A stretch of DNA of 64,000 nt from Mariniradius saccharolyticus AK6 (GCF_000330725.2 NZ_AMZY02000020.1:62001-126000), one strand, 5' to 3'. Counted from the stretch's first letter, positions 49,957 through 59,643 are shown. The notes: generated by a model not told the origin, from the letters alone. A program made the numbers and translations.

Positions 49957-52776
49957 ATGAATAATCCAACTTCCTTACCTGCCATTTCCGTAGATCACCT
50001 TGACCCCAAGGAGTTTATCATCATCAAAAATGCCAAGGTCAACAATCTCAAAAACCTCAGCGTTGCCATTCCCCGCAACAAGCTGGTGGTGGTGACCGGT
50101 CTCTCAGGTTCGGGCAAGTCTTCCCTGGCATTCGATACGCTTTTTGCGGAAGGACAACGGATGTATGTGGAGAGCCTTAGTTCTTATGCAAGGCAGTTTC
50201 TCGGAAGGATGGAAAAACCCGACGTCGAATACATCAAGGGTGTCTCTCCAGCCATTGCGATCCAACAAAAAGTCACAACAAAAAACCCCCGATCCACTGT
50301 CGGAACGACCACAGAAATCTATGATTACCTCAAATTGCTTTTCAGCCGGATCGGTCGTACAATATCGCCTGTAAGTGGGGAAGAGGTCAGGCACCATACC
50401 GTAACGGATGTGGTGGATTTCATCCAGGGATTTGAAGAAGGGGAAAAAGTGATGATCTCCTGCCCCCTGCATATTGCATCTGGGCGGAACGTGAAGCAGG
50501 AGCTCGAACTGCTGCTCCAAAAGGGATTTACCCGTATCCTGATTGATGGCGATGCCTACTTCGTCGAGGATATGGTACATGCGCCGAGCTTGCCCAAAGG
50601 AAACCTGGAAATATTAATCGATAGGATATCCATTGTGCCTGGGGATGAAGACAATCAATTCCGAACAGCCGATTCTGTGCAGACGGCATTTTTTGAGGGC
50701 CATGGGGAATGCACAGTCACTGTGCCCGATAAGGTCAGGAAAACCTTCTCGGACCGCTTCGAACTCGATGGCATGAGCTTCGAAATCCCCTCGGTCAATT
50801 TCTTCAGTTTCAACAATCCCTACGGCGCCTGCAAGCGCTGCGAGGGTTTTGGAAATGTACTGGGCGTCGATCCTGATTTGGTTTTCCCGGACAAAAGCCT
50901 CAGCATCTACGAAGGTGCGATCGCTCCGTGGCGGGGAGAAAGCAGCAGCAAATGGCTCGAACCCTTGGTCAAAAAGGGGATCTATTTCGATTTCCCCATC
51001 CACCGGGCCTATGAGGAATTGGAAGATTGGCACCGAGATCTGTTGTGGACGGGCAACCAGTATTTCCAAGGCCTCAACGACTTCTTTGCCGACCTCGAAA
51101 CGAAGACCCACAAAATTCAATATAGGGTGATGCTTTCCCGATTCCGGGGAAGGACCACCTGCCCCGATTGTCGGGGCACAAGGCTCAGAAAGGATGCCTC
51201 CTATGTCAAGATCAGCGGCAAGTCCATCACCGACCTGGTGCTCCTGCCGATCGAAAAATGCCTCAATTTCTTCAGGCAGTTGGAGCTTTCAGAAACTGAT
51301 CAAAAGGTCGCCAACCGTCTGCTTAAAGAAATCCTGAATAGGCTCGAATACATCGAAAAAGTTGGCTTGGGGTACCTGACGCTCAATAGGTTGACCTCCA
51401 CGCTTTCGGGTGGTGAATATCAGCGGATCAAACTGGCCACCTCGCTCGGGTCTGCTTTGGTAGGTTCGATGTACATTTTGGATGAGCCAAGTATCGGACT
51501 CCATCCGAGGGACACGGACCGATTGATTGAGGTTTTGAATTCCCTACGGGACCTGGGCAATACCGTCATCGTGGTCGAGCACGAGGAAAAAATCATGAAA
51601 GCTGCGGACCAAATCATCGATATCGGACCAGAAGCGGGAGTCAAAGGAGGACACTTGGTGTATCAGGGAGATCTGAAGGACATGCTCGTGGAAGCCAATA
51701 CCTTCACAGCCAAATACCTTCGGGGGGAAGAGAAAATCCAAGACAAGCGCTCCAACCGCAAATGGAGGCAATACATCGAAGTCAAAGGCGCTCGGGAAAA
51801 CAACCTGAAGAACCTGACTGTCCGCTTTCCCTTGCAGGCGCTGACCGTAGTGACAGGTGTCAGTGGGTCCGGCAAGTCCACGCTGATCAAGAAAGTCCTC
51901 TATCCTGCCTTGGGAAAAACCCTGGGAACGGTCATCGATGAGACGGGCCGTTTTGACAAATTGGAGGGTGATTATAAAAAGATCACCCAAGTGGAGTTTG
52001 TGGACCAAAACCCCATCGGCAAGTCCTCCCGCTCGAATCCCGTCACCTATGTCAAGGCCTATGATGCCATCCGCACGCTCTACTCCGAGCAAACTTTGGC
52101 CAAACAGCGTGGCTATAAGCCTGCATTCTTTTCCTTCAATGTGGACGGTGGCCGCTGTGAAGCCTGCCAAGGCGAAGGAACGGTCACGGTAGAGATGCAG
52201 TTTATGGCAGACATTCACCTTACCTGCGAATCCTGCAAAGGCAAACGCTTCAAGAACGAAATCCTAGACATCAAATACCACGACAAAGACATATCCGAAG
52301 TATTGGACATGACCATCGACGAGGCCTTGGAGTTTTTCAATGGCAAGACCCAAATCACGGGCCGCTTGCAGGCGCTTCAGGAAGTTGGCTTGGGATATAT
52401 CGGCATGGGACAATCCTCGAACACCCTCTCAGGTGGCGAAGCGCAGCGGGTCAAGTTGGCGTCTTTCTTGGGAAAAGGCGGCACCAAGCCGGGCGACCAT
52501 ATCCTTTTTATTTTTGATGAACCCACGACTGGCTTGCACTTCCACGATATTCGGAAGTTATTGTACTCCATCAATGCACTGGTAGACCAAGGCCACTCTG
52601 TGATCGTAATCGAGCACAACACTGAGGTCATCAAGGCGGCAGATTGGGTAATTGACTTGGGACCGGAAGGTGGGGAAAAGGGCGGACATATCACCTTTGA
52701 AGGCACCCCAGAAGAGCTGATGCAGCAAGAGGGTATTCACACAGCGAAGTATTTACGGGAGTCGTTTGTGGGGTAG
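49957..52776 (+). CDS. uvrA: UvrABC excinuclease subunit A
   Basis: Damage-recognition ATPase of nucleotide excision repair. The 939-residue protein has two ABC ATPase halves: Walker [10 protein letters not shown] (48-56) and GVSGSGKST (about 634-642), signature motifs LSGGEYQR and LSGGEAQR, and D-loops DEPSIGLHP and DEPTTGLHF. The C-terminal zinc module is intact (CEACQGEGT ... CESCKGKRF). In the N-terminal half only the second Cys pair (CKRCEGFG) is visible; the first pair of the usual zinc finger is replaced by [16 protein letters not shown]. The stop is 4 bases from the end of the convergent PIN-like gene. Confidence 0.96.
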   Translation: MNNPTSLPAISVDHLDPKEFIIIKNAKVNNLKNLSVAIPRNKLVVVTGLSGSGKSSLAFDTLFAEGQRMYVESLSSYARQFLGRMEKPDVEYIKGVSPAIAIQQKVTTKNPRSTVGTTTEIYDYLKLLFSRIGRTISPVSGEEVRHHTVTDVVDFIQGFEEGEKVMISCPLHIASGRNVKQELELLLQKGFTRILIDGDAYFVEDMVHAPSLPKGNLEILIDRISIVPGDEDNQFRTADSVQTAFFEGHGECTVTVPDKVRKTFSDRFELDGMSFEIPSVNFFSFNNPYGACKRCEGFGNVLGVDPDLVFPDKSLSIYEGAIAPWRGESSSKWLEPLVKKGIYFDFPIHRAYEELEDWHRDLLWTGNQYFQGLNDFFADLETKTHKIQYRVMLSRFRGRTTCPDCRGTRLRKDASYVKISGKSITDLVLLPIEKCLNFFRQLELSETDQKVANRLLKEILNRLEYIEKVGLGYLTLNRLTSTLSGGEYQRIKLATSLGSALVGSMYILDEPSIGLHPRDTDRLIEVLNSLRDLGNTVIVVEHEEKIMKAADQIIDIGPEAGVKGGHLVYQGDLKDMLVEANTFTAKYLRGEEKIQDKRSNRKWRQYIEVKGARENNLKNLTVRFPLQALTVVTGVSGSGKSTLIKKVLYPALGKTLGTVIDETGRFDKLEGDYKKITQVEFVDQNPIGKSSRSNPVTYVKAYDAIRTLYSEQTLAKQRGYKPAFFSFNVDGGRCEACQGEGTVTVEMQFMADIHLTCESCKGKRFKNEILDIKYHDKDISEVLDMTIDEALEFFNGKTQITGRLQALQEVGLGYIGMGQSSNTLSGGEAQRVKLASFLGKGGTKPGDHILFIFDEPTTGLHFHDIRKLLYSINALVDQGHSVIVIEHNTEVIKAADWVIDLGPEGGEKGGHITFEGTPEELMQQEGIHTAKYLRESFVG

Positions 52777-52780
52777 TTGT

Positions 52781-53134
52781 TCAGAACCGTTTTTGCCTGA
52801 TATGGTCTTTATCGACCACCGTCAACGCCCTTTCAAAAGTGATCCCCTTATTCATGGTCAGTTTGTCGATGATGGTAGCAGTTTCAAACGGATCGGCAGG
52901 TTGATTCCTTATAAAAATTACTCCAGCCATTGGCCGATATCCATATTTGAATATCAACTCACCATAATCGCTGTCATAGGTGATTATTGTTCTAAATTCG
53001 TCAATGGAAAGCATCATTACTTCTGCGTCTGAAACACCTGGATTATCCGAACCAATCGCCTTGATATCAAACCCGGAATTTTTCAGCCGAGTAATGCTCG
53101 CAAGGGGCACATTTTCATTTGCAAGAAACTTCAA
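52781..53134 (-). CDS. DUF5615 PIN-like protein, probable toxin
   Basis: Likely RNase-type toxin of a type II toxin-antitoxin pair. The 117-residue protein starts MKFLANENVPLASITRLKNS, a DUF5615 hallmark, continues with VSDAEVM and has TIITYDSDYGELIFKYGY, whose acidic residues correspond to the PIN metal site; the first position is Asn6 (LANEN) where many relatives have Asp. The gene begins within the stop of the upstream DUF433 gene (4-base overlap), so the pair is translationally coupled. Biochemical action of this PIN-like group is not well established. Confidence 0.82.
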   Translation of the reverse strand: MKFLANENVPLASITRLKNSGFDIKAIGSDNPGVSDAEVMMLSIDEFRTIITYDSDYGELIFKYGYRPMAGVIFIRNQPADPFETATIIDKLTMNKGITFERALTVVDKDHIRQKRF

Positions 53135-53373
53135 GACTGTTCTGAAATTGGGTTGGAGTATAAAAGACCGTCTTTAAGGCACTCGTGGATATAGGCGAAA
53201 ACCGCCTGTAAAGACTCCGGGCTTAATCGAGGATAATTTTCCAATATTTGATGCTCAGTCCATCCGTTTGCCAAAAGGCCCACAATATGTTCAACCGAAA
53301 TTCGCGTTCCTTTGACCGTTGGCTTTCCTAAGAGAATCGCATTATCAGCGACGATGTATTTTTGCCATTCCAT
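53131..53373 (-). CDS. DUF433 protein, probable antitoxin
   Basis: The 80-residue protein shows the DUF433 pattern GKPTVKGTRISVEHIVGLLA, GWTEHQILENYPRLSPES and AVFAYIHECLKDG, a small winged-helix-like DNA-binding fold found beside DUF5615 proteins, where it is taken as antitoxin and autoregulator. Overlaps the toxin gene by 4 bases (ATGA). A 15-base palindrome lies 28 bases before its ATG. The pair is tucked against the end of uvrA and could have been acquired. Confidence 0.82.
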   Translation of the reverse strand: MEWQKYIVADNAILLGKPTVKGTRISVEHIVGLLANGWTEHQILENYPRLSPESLQAVFAYIHECLKDGLLYSNPISEQS

Positions 53374-53764
53374 ATCCGAAATTTAGATAATTATTCCGAA
53401 AAGTCCCGGGGACTTGTGCGTGAAGATGCCGATATTGGATTTATCTCTTGCGAAAACGATGCGGGCCAATTCAATTTGTAACTAACTGATTTCGACTTCA
53501 TTTCAAATTCTGTACCCTCCTCGAAGCATCTCTATAACACGTTTACAAGGAAAAAGAAAGAGAATTTCGTTGATCTTTAGGACATGTTCAAGGAGAATAA
53601 ACATAATGGATGAAAAAACGGGGTATCCAACAGTGTACTTGCGGTTTACTTCCTGTACGTTGTTATCTTGCTTAACTTTCCCGCTTTTTTGTTTAAATTG
53701 TGCGGAAACGTTTAGAGTCATGCCATTTAATTTTTCAGCTTAGACAACGTAAACAGCCAAAAAA
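53374..53764. other. Intergenic region upstream of arylsulfatase
   Basis: 391 bases with no gene I can support. It holds the palindrome at 53401-53415, then an A+T-rich stretch. A minus-strand frame at 53503-53721 is open but has poor coding character. A TATCTTGC box near 53665 may belong to the arylsulfatase promoter. Confidence 0.5.
53401..53415. promoter_or_regulatory. Palindrome, possible operator of the DUF433/DUF5615 pair
   Basis: AAGTCCC (53401-53407) and GGGACTT (53409-53415) with one central base; 28 bases before the DUF433 ATG on the minus strand. Confidence 0.4.
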
Positions 53765-56134
53765 ATGCGAAAACCAATATGTAGTCTTCTCACGCTCTTG
53801 AGCGTAGCAAGTCTATGGTCCTGTGCGCCCCAAAACAAAGATGTTTCAACCCCTGCATCTGCTTCGTCCGAGGGGATAGACCGGACCGTACTTCCGATCG
53901 TAGAACCCCCACGAACCCGGTACGAGGAACTGGATGTGCGGGACGCTACACTGCCGGCCCGTTTTACGGTGGAAGCCCCCGAAGGCGCACCAAACGTTCT
54001 GGTAATCCTGATTGACGATATGGGCTTCGGGGCATCTGAGGCTTTTGGTGGGCCAATCGCCATGCCCAATATGGACAGGCTTGCAAAAAATGGGTTGAGA
54101 TACAATCGCTTCCATACGACAGCACTCTGCGCACCTACGCGTGCGGCGCTGCTTACGGGATACAACCACCACTCCAACAACATGGGGGTAATCACGGAAT
54201 TGGCGAGCACATTTCCTGGTTACACCTCGGTAAGGCCCCAAAGCATCACTCCGGTAGCGGAAGTGCTGCGGCAAAATGGCTTCAACACAGCCCAATTTGG
54301 AAAATGCCACGAGGTACCGCCTTGGGAGCTTTCGATCAGTGGTCCACAGGACAGGTGGCCGACCCGATCCGGATTTGAGAAATTCTACGGCTTCCTAGGC
54401 GGTGAAACCAATCAGTGGCAGCCGCTAATTTATGATGGTGTCACCTTGGTGGAGACACCCCAGGATCCTGATTATCATTTCACAACGGATATGACGGATC
54501 AGGCCATTTCTTGGATGAACTTCACCAATACCCTGAATCCGGATAAGCCATTCTTCATGTACTATGCCCCCGGTGCTACCCACGCTCCGCACCATGCCCC
54601 AAAAGAATTCATCGCCAAATACAAAGGGAAGTTTGATCAGGGTTGGGATAGGCTAAGGGAGGAGACCCTCGCACGGCAAAAGCAAATGGGAATCGTACCA
54701 GCCAACACCCAACTGGCGCCTAAGCCAAAGGAAATCAAGGATTGGGATGCACTCTCGGCAGAGGAGAAAAAGCTTTTTGCTAGGCAAATGGAAGTTTATG
54801 CGGGCTTTGCGGAACACACCGACTATGAGATAGGACGATTGATCAGTTCCCTGGAAGAAATGGGAGAATTGGATAACACGATGATCGTATTCATCGCCGG
54901 GGACAACGGCGCCAGTGCGGAAGGACAAATGAACGGCATGTTCAGCGAAATGACCTATTTCAACCAAGTTCCCGAGACAGTGGAGGACATGTTGAAACAC
55001 TATGATGAATGGGGTTCTAAGGAAACGTATCCCCATATGGCGGCGGGCTGGGCTGTGGCCACAGATGTGCCCTTTACCTGGACCAAGCAAGTTGCCTCTG
55101 ATTTTGGAGGTACCCGAAACGGCATGGTGATCCATTGGCCAAATGGTATCAAAGGCAAAGGCGAAATCAGGTCCCAGTTTGGACACGTGATCGATATCGC
55201 GCCGACGATCTACGAAGTGACCAAGGTGCCGTCTCCCAAGATGGTAAACGGAATTGCACAGGACCCCATAGAGGGTACCAGCCTTGCCTACACATTCAAC
55301 GACCAGAGTTCTCAGGAGCGCCATACAGTCCAATATTTCGAAATGTTTGGCAACAGGGCCATTTACCAAGATGGTTGGTATGCGAGAACGATTCACAAAG
55401 CCCCATACCTGCCTCAGCCTTACAACACGCTTCGGGAGGACAAATGGGAGCTTTACAACACCCTTGAAGATTTCAGCCTGACCAATAACTTGGCTGAAAA
55501 GGAGACCGACAAACTCAAAGCGATGCAGGATCTATTCATGGCAGAAGCTAAGAAATACCACGCACTTCCTTTGGATGACAGGACTTTCGAACGGATGAGT
55601 GCATCTGCAGTGGGAAGGCCGTCCATCATGGAAGGAAGGACCTCGGTGACTTATGGCGAAGGAATGAGAGGGATGGGTGTCGACATTTTCATTGATTTGC
55701 GGAACACTTCGTATATAATGACCGCAGAGGTGGATGTCCAGGAAAACGCCAACGGAGTCATCGTATGTCAAGGGGGAAAATTTGGTGGATTGAGTCTTTA
55801 TGTAAAAAATGGTAAACCCACGTTCAGCTACAACTACCTCGGATTGGGGATCACTACCATCACTGCCAATAAAGCCCTGAAGCCTGGAAAAAATACGGTG
55901 GTGTTTGATTTTGCCTATGATGGTGGCGGACAGGGAAAAGGCGGCCTTGCTACCATATCCATCAATGGCGAAAAGGCTGGAGAAGGCAGGTTGGAAAAAA
56001 CCCAACCGGGCGTATTCTCCGTGGATGACCTTGCAGACATTGGTGTGGATGAGGGACTTTGGGTCGCTGACTATGGCAAATCCTCAAAGTTTACTGGAAG
56101 GATCAAGAAAGTCACTATCGAGACCAGAAAATAA
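53765..56134 (+). CDS. Arylsulfatase (type I sulfatase) lipoprotein
   Basis: Hydrolyses sulfate esters, probably of polysaccharides or aryl compounds, outside the inner membrane. The 789-residue protein has a lipoprotein signal (LWSC, Cys20), the N-terminal metal-binding ILIDDMGFG (about 81-89), and the sulfatase signature C122APTR126AALLTG whose Cys is converted to formylglycine, then GKCHE and MYYAPGATHAPHH. It fits AtsA-like sulfatases (longer than the about 500-residue type), with a C-terminal beta-rich segment (about 600-789). A formylglycine-generating enzyme is needed but not in the window. No SusC/D pair adjacent, so the substrate is unknown. Confidence 0.93.
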   Translation: MRKPICSLLTLLSVASLWSCAPQNKDVSTPASASSEGIDRTVLPIVEPPRTRYEELDVRDATLPARFTVEAPEGAPNVLVILIDDMGFGASEAFGGPIAMPNMDRLAKNGLRYNRFHTTALCAPTRAALLTGYNHHSNNMGVITELASTFPGYTSVRPQSITPVAEVLRQNGFNTAQFGKCHEVPPWELSISGPQDRWPTRSGFEKFYGFLGGETNQWQPLIYDGVTLVETPQDPDYHFTTDMTDQAISWMNFTNTLNPDKPFFMYYAPGATHAPHHAPKEFIAKYKGKFDQGWDRLREETLARQKQMGIVPANTQLAPKPKEIKDWDALSAEEKKLFARQMEVYAGFAEHTDYEIGRLISSLEEMGELDNTMIVFIAGDNGASAEGQMNGMFSEMTYFNQVPETVEDMLKHYDEWGSKETYPHMAAGWAVATDVPFTWTKQVASDFGGTRNGMVIHWPNGIKGKGEIRSQFGHVIDIAPTIYEVTKVPSPKMVNGIAQDPIEGTSLAYTFNDQSSQERHTVQYFEMFGNRAIYQDGWYARTIHKAPYLPQPYNTLREDKWELYNTLEDFSLTNNLAEKETDKLKAMQDLFMAEAKKYHALPLDDRTFERMSASAVGRPSIMEGRTSVTYGEGMRGMGVDIFIDLRNTSYIMTAEVDVQENANGVIVCQGGKFGGLSLYVKNGKPTFSYNYLGLGITTITANKALKPGKNTVVFDFAYDGGGQGKGGLATISINGEKAGEGRLEKTQPGVFSVDDLADIGVDEGLWVADYGKSSKFTGRIKKVTIETRK

Positions 56135-56142
56135 CAAAACAC

Positions 56143-56176
56143 AAAGACCAGCCACTTTCGGCTGGTCTTTGCTTTT
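56143..56176 (+). terminator. Terminator of the arylsulfatase gene
   Basis: AAAGACCAGCC (56143-56153) pairs with GGCTGGTCTTT (56160-56170), followed by GCTTTTG. Confidence 0.82.
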
Positions 56177-56231
56177 GTATCATTCGTTCTTCCGACGGCC
56201 ATTATCTTTTCAATACCGCCTTTGTTTCCAT

Positions 56232-56654
56232 TTACTTCGCAAAAATCTGGCTTTCGTCCTGAAAAGACTTGAACTCAAGCGCATTGCCGCAGGGATCGAG
56301 GAAAAACATGGTTGCCTGTTCGCCCACTTCCCCTTTGAAGCGGATATATGGTTCGATGACAAATTCGATGCCGTGTGCCTTCAGTTTGTCGGCAAGCGCA
56401 TGCCATTCATCCCAAGGCAGTATCGCACCGAAATGACGAACGGGTACATTTTTTCCATCTACCTCGTTGGCCTTGACCAAATGTAGCTCTTCTGGCTTGA
56501 TATGGGCCGAAAGTTGGTGCCCAAAGAAGTTGAAATCGATCCACTTATCCGTGCTTCTGCCTATCTCACAGCCCAGCAAGTCGCCGTAGAACTGTCTGGT
56601 TTCTTCGATGTCCCGAATAGGAAATGCCAAATGGAATGGCTTGAATTGGCTCAT
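56232..56654 (-). CDS. VOC-family (glyoxalase-like) protein
   Basis: A 140-residue vicinal-oxygen-chelate fold protein. It opens [20 protein letters not shown] (His8 as possible metal ligand), has [12 protein letters not shown], and ends [15 protein letters not shown] with Glu in the second metal-binding position. The second repeat contains [23 protein letters not shown] enzymes include glyoxalases, dioxygenases and resistance proteins; the sequence does not decide which. Convergent with the arylsulfatase; divergent from the patatin gene. Confidence 0.85.
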   Translation of the reverse strand: MSQFKPFHLAFPIRDIEETRQFYGDLLGCEIGRSTDKWIDFNFFGHQLSAHIKPEELHLVKANEVDGKNVPVRHFGAILPWDEWHALADKLKAHGIEFVIEPYIRFKGEVGEQATMFFLDPCGNALEFKSFQDESQIFAK

Positions 56655-56718
56655 AATGTCGTATTTTAGTCAGGGCAATTTTCTGAAGATTTCCCTTTTT
56701 TCAAAACCAAATTAAACC

Positions 56719-57624
56719 ATGAGCAAAAAAACCGTTTCACTGGTTTTATCAAGCGGGGGTGCCAGGGGCATGGCGCATATTGGGGTGATCGAGGCTTTGG
56801 AAGAAAGCGGCTACCAAATTGTTTCCATCGCAGGGAGTTCGGTTGGAGCCTTGGTCGGTGGAATCTACGCGGCTGGCCATCTGCCAAAATACAAGGATTG
56901 GATTTGCAACCTTGACAGGATCGATGTGTTCGGTTTGATGGATTTTACGCTTTCGACCAAGGGATTTATCAAGGGCAATAAGGTGTTTGCAGCCTTGGAA
57001 AAGATCATTCCAGATTGCGATATCGAGGATTTGGACATTCCGTTTCAATGTACGGCGGTGGAACTCCCCTCCGGTAAGGAGCATGTTTTCAAAAAAGGAT
57101 CGATGTTTTCTGCGATCAGGGCCTCTGTTTCTATTCCTACTGTCATGCAGCCCGCCAGAATTCACGGCAAGGAATACCTGGACGGTGGCATCCTCAACCC
57201 GATTCCTTTGAATCTTTTACCCAAAAAGGAAATCGGAGACCTCACTGTCGCCGTGGACCTCAATGGCCCAAAGGAAGCCTTTGTCTCTCTGGAAAAGGTG
57301 AAAAAGGACACAGAGGCTGCTTTTATCAAACTTCCCAAATGGTTGGAAGACTACAAGGAAAAATTTGCCAAGTATGTCAGCGGCCCCGAAAAGGAAGAAA
57401 AAACCAAGGGAATGAGTTCCCTTGATATTTTGAACTATTCCTTTGACCTGCTGACCGACAAGCTGTCGGAATTGGTCATCCGGCAACATGAAATTGATAT
57501 ATTGGTCGAAATCTCAAGGACACAGGCAGGGACCTTGGAATTTCATCGTGCCTCCGAGCTCATAGAAATCGGGAGAAATAAAACCTTCGAAGCCATCGCC
57601 CAGTACGAAAATGGAAGTAAGTAG
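56719..57624 (+). CDS. Patatin-like phospholipase
   Basis: Lipid acyl hydrolase with a Ser-Asp dyad. The 301-residue protein has the oxyanion GGARG (13-17), the nucleophile elbow G39SSVG43 with Ser41 and the D155GG motif in EYLDGGILNPIP. This matches the compact bacterial RssA/YjjU-type patatins. No signal peptide, so it is cytoplasmic. The following methyltransferase gene starts 14 bases before this stop, so the two are coupled; the functional link is not known. Confidence 0.91.
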   Translation: MSKKTVSLVLSSGGARGMAHIGVIEALEESGYQIVSIAGSSVGALVGGIYAAGHLPKYKDWICNLDRIDVFGLMDFTLSTKGFIKGNKVFAALEKIIPDCDIEDLDIPFQCTAVELPSGKEHVFKKGSMFSAIRASVSIPTVMQPARIHGKEYLDGGILNPIPLNLLPKKEIGDLTVAVDLNGPKEAFVSLEKVKKDTEAAFIKLPKWLEDYKEKFAKYVSGPEKEEKTKGMSSLDILNYSFDLLTDKLSELVIRQHEIDILVEISRTQAGTLEFHRASELIEIGRNKTFEAIAQYENGSK

Positions 57625-58231
57625 ACTCAATGAACTGCTCGGCAATATCGATATCTACCTCTTGGATCAGATCCTCAAGGGACGATTCGCCAAGGAAATG
57701 AAAATCCTCGATGCCGGCTGTGGGGAGGGCCGTAACTGCATCTATTTTCTGAACGAAGGCTACCAAATCTTCGGCGTCGATGCCAACCCCATCGCCATCC
57801 AAATGGCCCGGATCTATGCCAATACCATCAATCCCGCCTACGACACACTGCGCTTTCAGGTGGCTACAGTGCAAGATATGCCTTTTCACAGGGGCGCTTT
57901 TGATGCCGTGATTTCCTCCGCCGTCCTGCATTTTGCCAAGAGCGAAGCCGAATGGAATGCCATGATGCGAGAAATGATGCGTGTGCTGAAGCCGGGGGGT
58001 ATTTTCTTCCTCAGGATGACGACGGACCAAGGAAATATGGTAGAAAAGTCCCCCCATCTCGGCGATGGAGTTTACCTGTTACCCGATGGAAGCGAGCGCT
58101 TTTTGCTTACCGATAGACTTACAGGGCAAGTGATGGAAGAATTTGGCCTAAGCTACCTTGAACCTCCGAAAAGTGTCCTTGTGCACGGACAGCGTTCAAT
58201 GGGGGTGTTTGTTTGGAGGAAGACCCGATGA
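57611..58231 (+). CDS. Class I SAM-dependent methyltransferase
   Basis: A 206-residue methyltransferase with the motif I ILDAGCGEGRN (32-42), motif II GVDANPIAI (54-62) and the ISSAVLHFAKSEAEW stretch (about 100-114) followed by VLKPGGIFFLRM, as in UbiE/methyltransferase-11 folds. Substrate cannot be read. Starts 14 bases inside the patatin gene end. No terminator is evident downstream; the region to the tRNA contains a tRNA fragment. Confidence 0.88.
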   Translation: MEVSRLNELLGNIDIYLLDQILKGRFAKEMKILDAGCGEGRNCIYFLNEGYQIFGVDANPIAIQMARIYANTINPAYDTLRFQVATVQDMPFHRGAFDAVISSAVLHFAKSEAEWNAMMREMMRVLKPGGIFFLRMTTDQGNMVEKSPHLGDGVYLLPDGSERFLLTDRLTGQVMEEFGLSYLEPPKSVLVHGQRSMGVFVWRKTR

Positions 58232-58395
58232 TCGACGTTAGTGGACGTTTTCTATGTTAACTTTGGTGTGTAAAAGTCTACCCAGCCAAAGTTGGCCCTG
58301 CTCGATTCATCTTTGTGAATTTATCATTTCCAATTCTTCATTGCCATTTGCAATTCCCAAAATCATTCCTGAATTTAGCGCCTCCAAAATGGAAA

Positions 58396-58439
58396 GGGGA
58401 ATTAGCTCATCCACGATAGCAATCGGGAGGCTAGAGCGC
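58396..58439 (+). repeat. Partial copy of the 5' part of the adjacent tRNA-Ala
   Basis: GGGGAATTAGCTCA (58396-58409) and GGCTAGAGCGC (58429-58439) repeat the first 14 bases and the D-arm end of the tRNA-Ala at 58463, in the same order and orientation, but separated by 19 unrelated bases instead of 3. The anticodon arm and 3' half are absent. Confidence 0.75.
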
Positions 58440-58462
58440 CTTGGATTAAATTACTCAAAAAA

Positions 58463-58539
58463 GGGGAATTAGCTCAGTTGGCTAGAGCGCTACACTGGCA
58501 GTGTAGAGGTCACCGGTTCGAATCCGGTATTCTCCACCA
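58463..58539 (+). tRNA. tRNA-Ala (anticodon GGC)
   Basis: A 77-base cloverleaf: acceptor GGGGAAT with ATTCTCC, D-arm GCTC/GAGC, anticodon arm CTACA-CTGGCAG-TGTAG with GGC at the anticodon, T-arm ACCGG-TTCGAAT-CCGGT, and CCA encoded in the gene. The acceptor has the G3:U70 pair that defines alanine identity, agreeing with the anticodon. Confidence 0.95.
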
Positions 58540-58541
58540 AG

Positions 58542-58565
58542 GCCCGCAGCGATGCGGGCTTTTTT
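58542..58565 (+). terminator. Terminator of the tRNA-Ala gene
   Basis: GCCCGC (58542-58547) pairs with GCGGGC (58554-58559), followed by six T residues, starting 3 bases after the CCA end. Confidence 0.85.
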
Positions 58566-58683
58566 ATGCTCGATTTTTTCCAGAACTACTTGGTACAAGA
58601 AGTATGATTCCAATGTTGTGGGCCGATCTTGGAGATATTTTTAGAAGGAAATCCTTAAATTCGGTCCTGCTTTAAAATTAGAA

Positions 58684-59145
58684 ATGAACACTATCGAAAT
58701 TATTGAATATACCCCCGATCTTCAGCCCGAATTTGAGCGAATCAATAAGCAGTGGGTCGAGCAGTTTTTTTCATTGGAGGAGTTTGACCGCAATCAATTG
58801 GAGCATCCGCAGGAATACATCATTGACAAGGGCGGTGCGATCCTTTTTGCCAGGGATGGTGGGCAAATTTTGGGTACGGTGGGGCTGGTAAAGTCAGGCG
58901 AAGATGTATACGAAATGATTAAAATGGGCGTGAGCCCTGAGGCACGCGGCCAAGGAGTGGGGCAATTGTTGGGAAAGGGCATTTTGGAGAAAGCAAGAGC
59001 CTTGGGTGGAAGGAAAGTCGTTCTTTATTCGAGTTCAAAATTGGGAGCAGCACTCGCGTTGTATCGAAAAATTGGTTTCAAGGACATTCCCATGGGGTGC
59101 GGCCAATATGGACGCTGTAATGTGAAGATGGAAATTGATTTGTAA
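58684..59145 (+). CDS. GNAT-family N-acetyltransferase
   Basis: A 153-residue acetyltransferase with the acetyl-CoA loop SPEARGQGVGQLLGKGIL (about 80-97, R/QxxGxG/A pattern intact) and ALALYRKIGFKDIP (about 121-134). EMIKMGVSPEARGQG is the typical beta4-alpha3 junction. Substrate unknown. Follows the tRNA and starts a run of same-strand genes. Confidence 0.86.
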   Translation: MNTIEIIEYTPDLQPEFERINKQWVEQFFSLEEFDRNQLEHPQEYIIDKGGAILFARDGGQILGTVGLVKSGEDVYEMIKMGVSPEARGQGVGQLLGKGILEKARALGGRKVVLYSSSKLGAALALYRKIGFKDIPMGCGQYGRCNVKMEIDL

Positions 59146-59202
59146 GGTAAGATGTCTCTTTGGGGTCAACAAAAGTAATGATAGGTATCACATCGTTTGA
59201 TT

Positions 59203-59643
59203 ATGAAAGGTATTAAAATCAGAAAAGGCACAATCGAAGAAGTGGTGGAGCTCAGTCAGCAGGTGACGGAGTTTTTTCAACCTTATTCAGAAAAGACCTA
59301 TGAGGAACGGCTTACGGATGTGCCCCACCTGATTTTGATCGCGGAGTTTGAGGGTAAGCCTGCTGGATTTAAGGTTGGCTACGAAAGATACAGCCACGAT
59401 ACTTTTTATTCATGGATGGGTGGGGTGCTCCCTGCCTTTCGCCGCAAAGGAATCGCGACCCTGCTTGCCGACGAACAGGAAAAATGGGCCAAAAACAAAG
59501 GGTACAAAAAAGTCGTGTTAAAAACCCGCAACCGCCTTGGAAATATGATCCATTTTGGACTCAACCGGGGGTTTGTCATTGTCGACCTGGTCAAAAAGGG
59601 TGAGCCCGAAGACTATCGCGTCGTGATGGAAAAGTCTTTGTAA
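59203..59643 (+). CDS. GNAT-family N-acetyltransferase
   Basis: A 146-residue acetyltransferase with GGVLPAFRRKGIATLLADEQ (about 73-92), whose RRKGIA loop is the acetyl-CoA binding element, and MIHFGLNRGFVIVDL near 115-130 with the NxxGF-like end. ATG 59203 chosen over TTG 59197. It is close to the preceding GNAT gene but not obviously a duplicate; the sequences differ throughout. Substrate unknown. Confidence 0.83.
   Translation: MKGIKIRKGTIEEVVELSQQVTEFFQPYSEKTYEERLTDVPHLILIAEFEGKPAGFKVGYERYSHDTFYSWMGGVLPAFRRKGIATLLADEQEKWAKNKGYKKVVLKTRNRLGNMIHFGLNRGFVIVDLVKKGEPEDYRVVMEKSL

Noticed and set aside
53503-53721. 72-codon minus-strand open frame upstream of the arylsulfatase
   Set aside because: Poor coding character, no recognisable motif or start context; reported only as part of the intergenic region.
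58254-58472. 72-codon plus-strand open frame between the methyltransferase and tRNA-Ala
   Set aside because: It runs through the tRNA fragment into the tRNA gene and the protein is not family-like.
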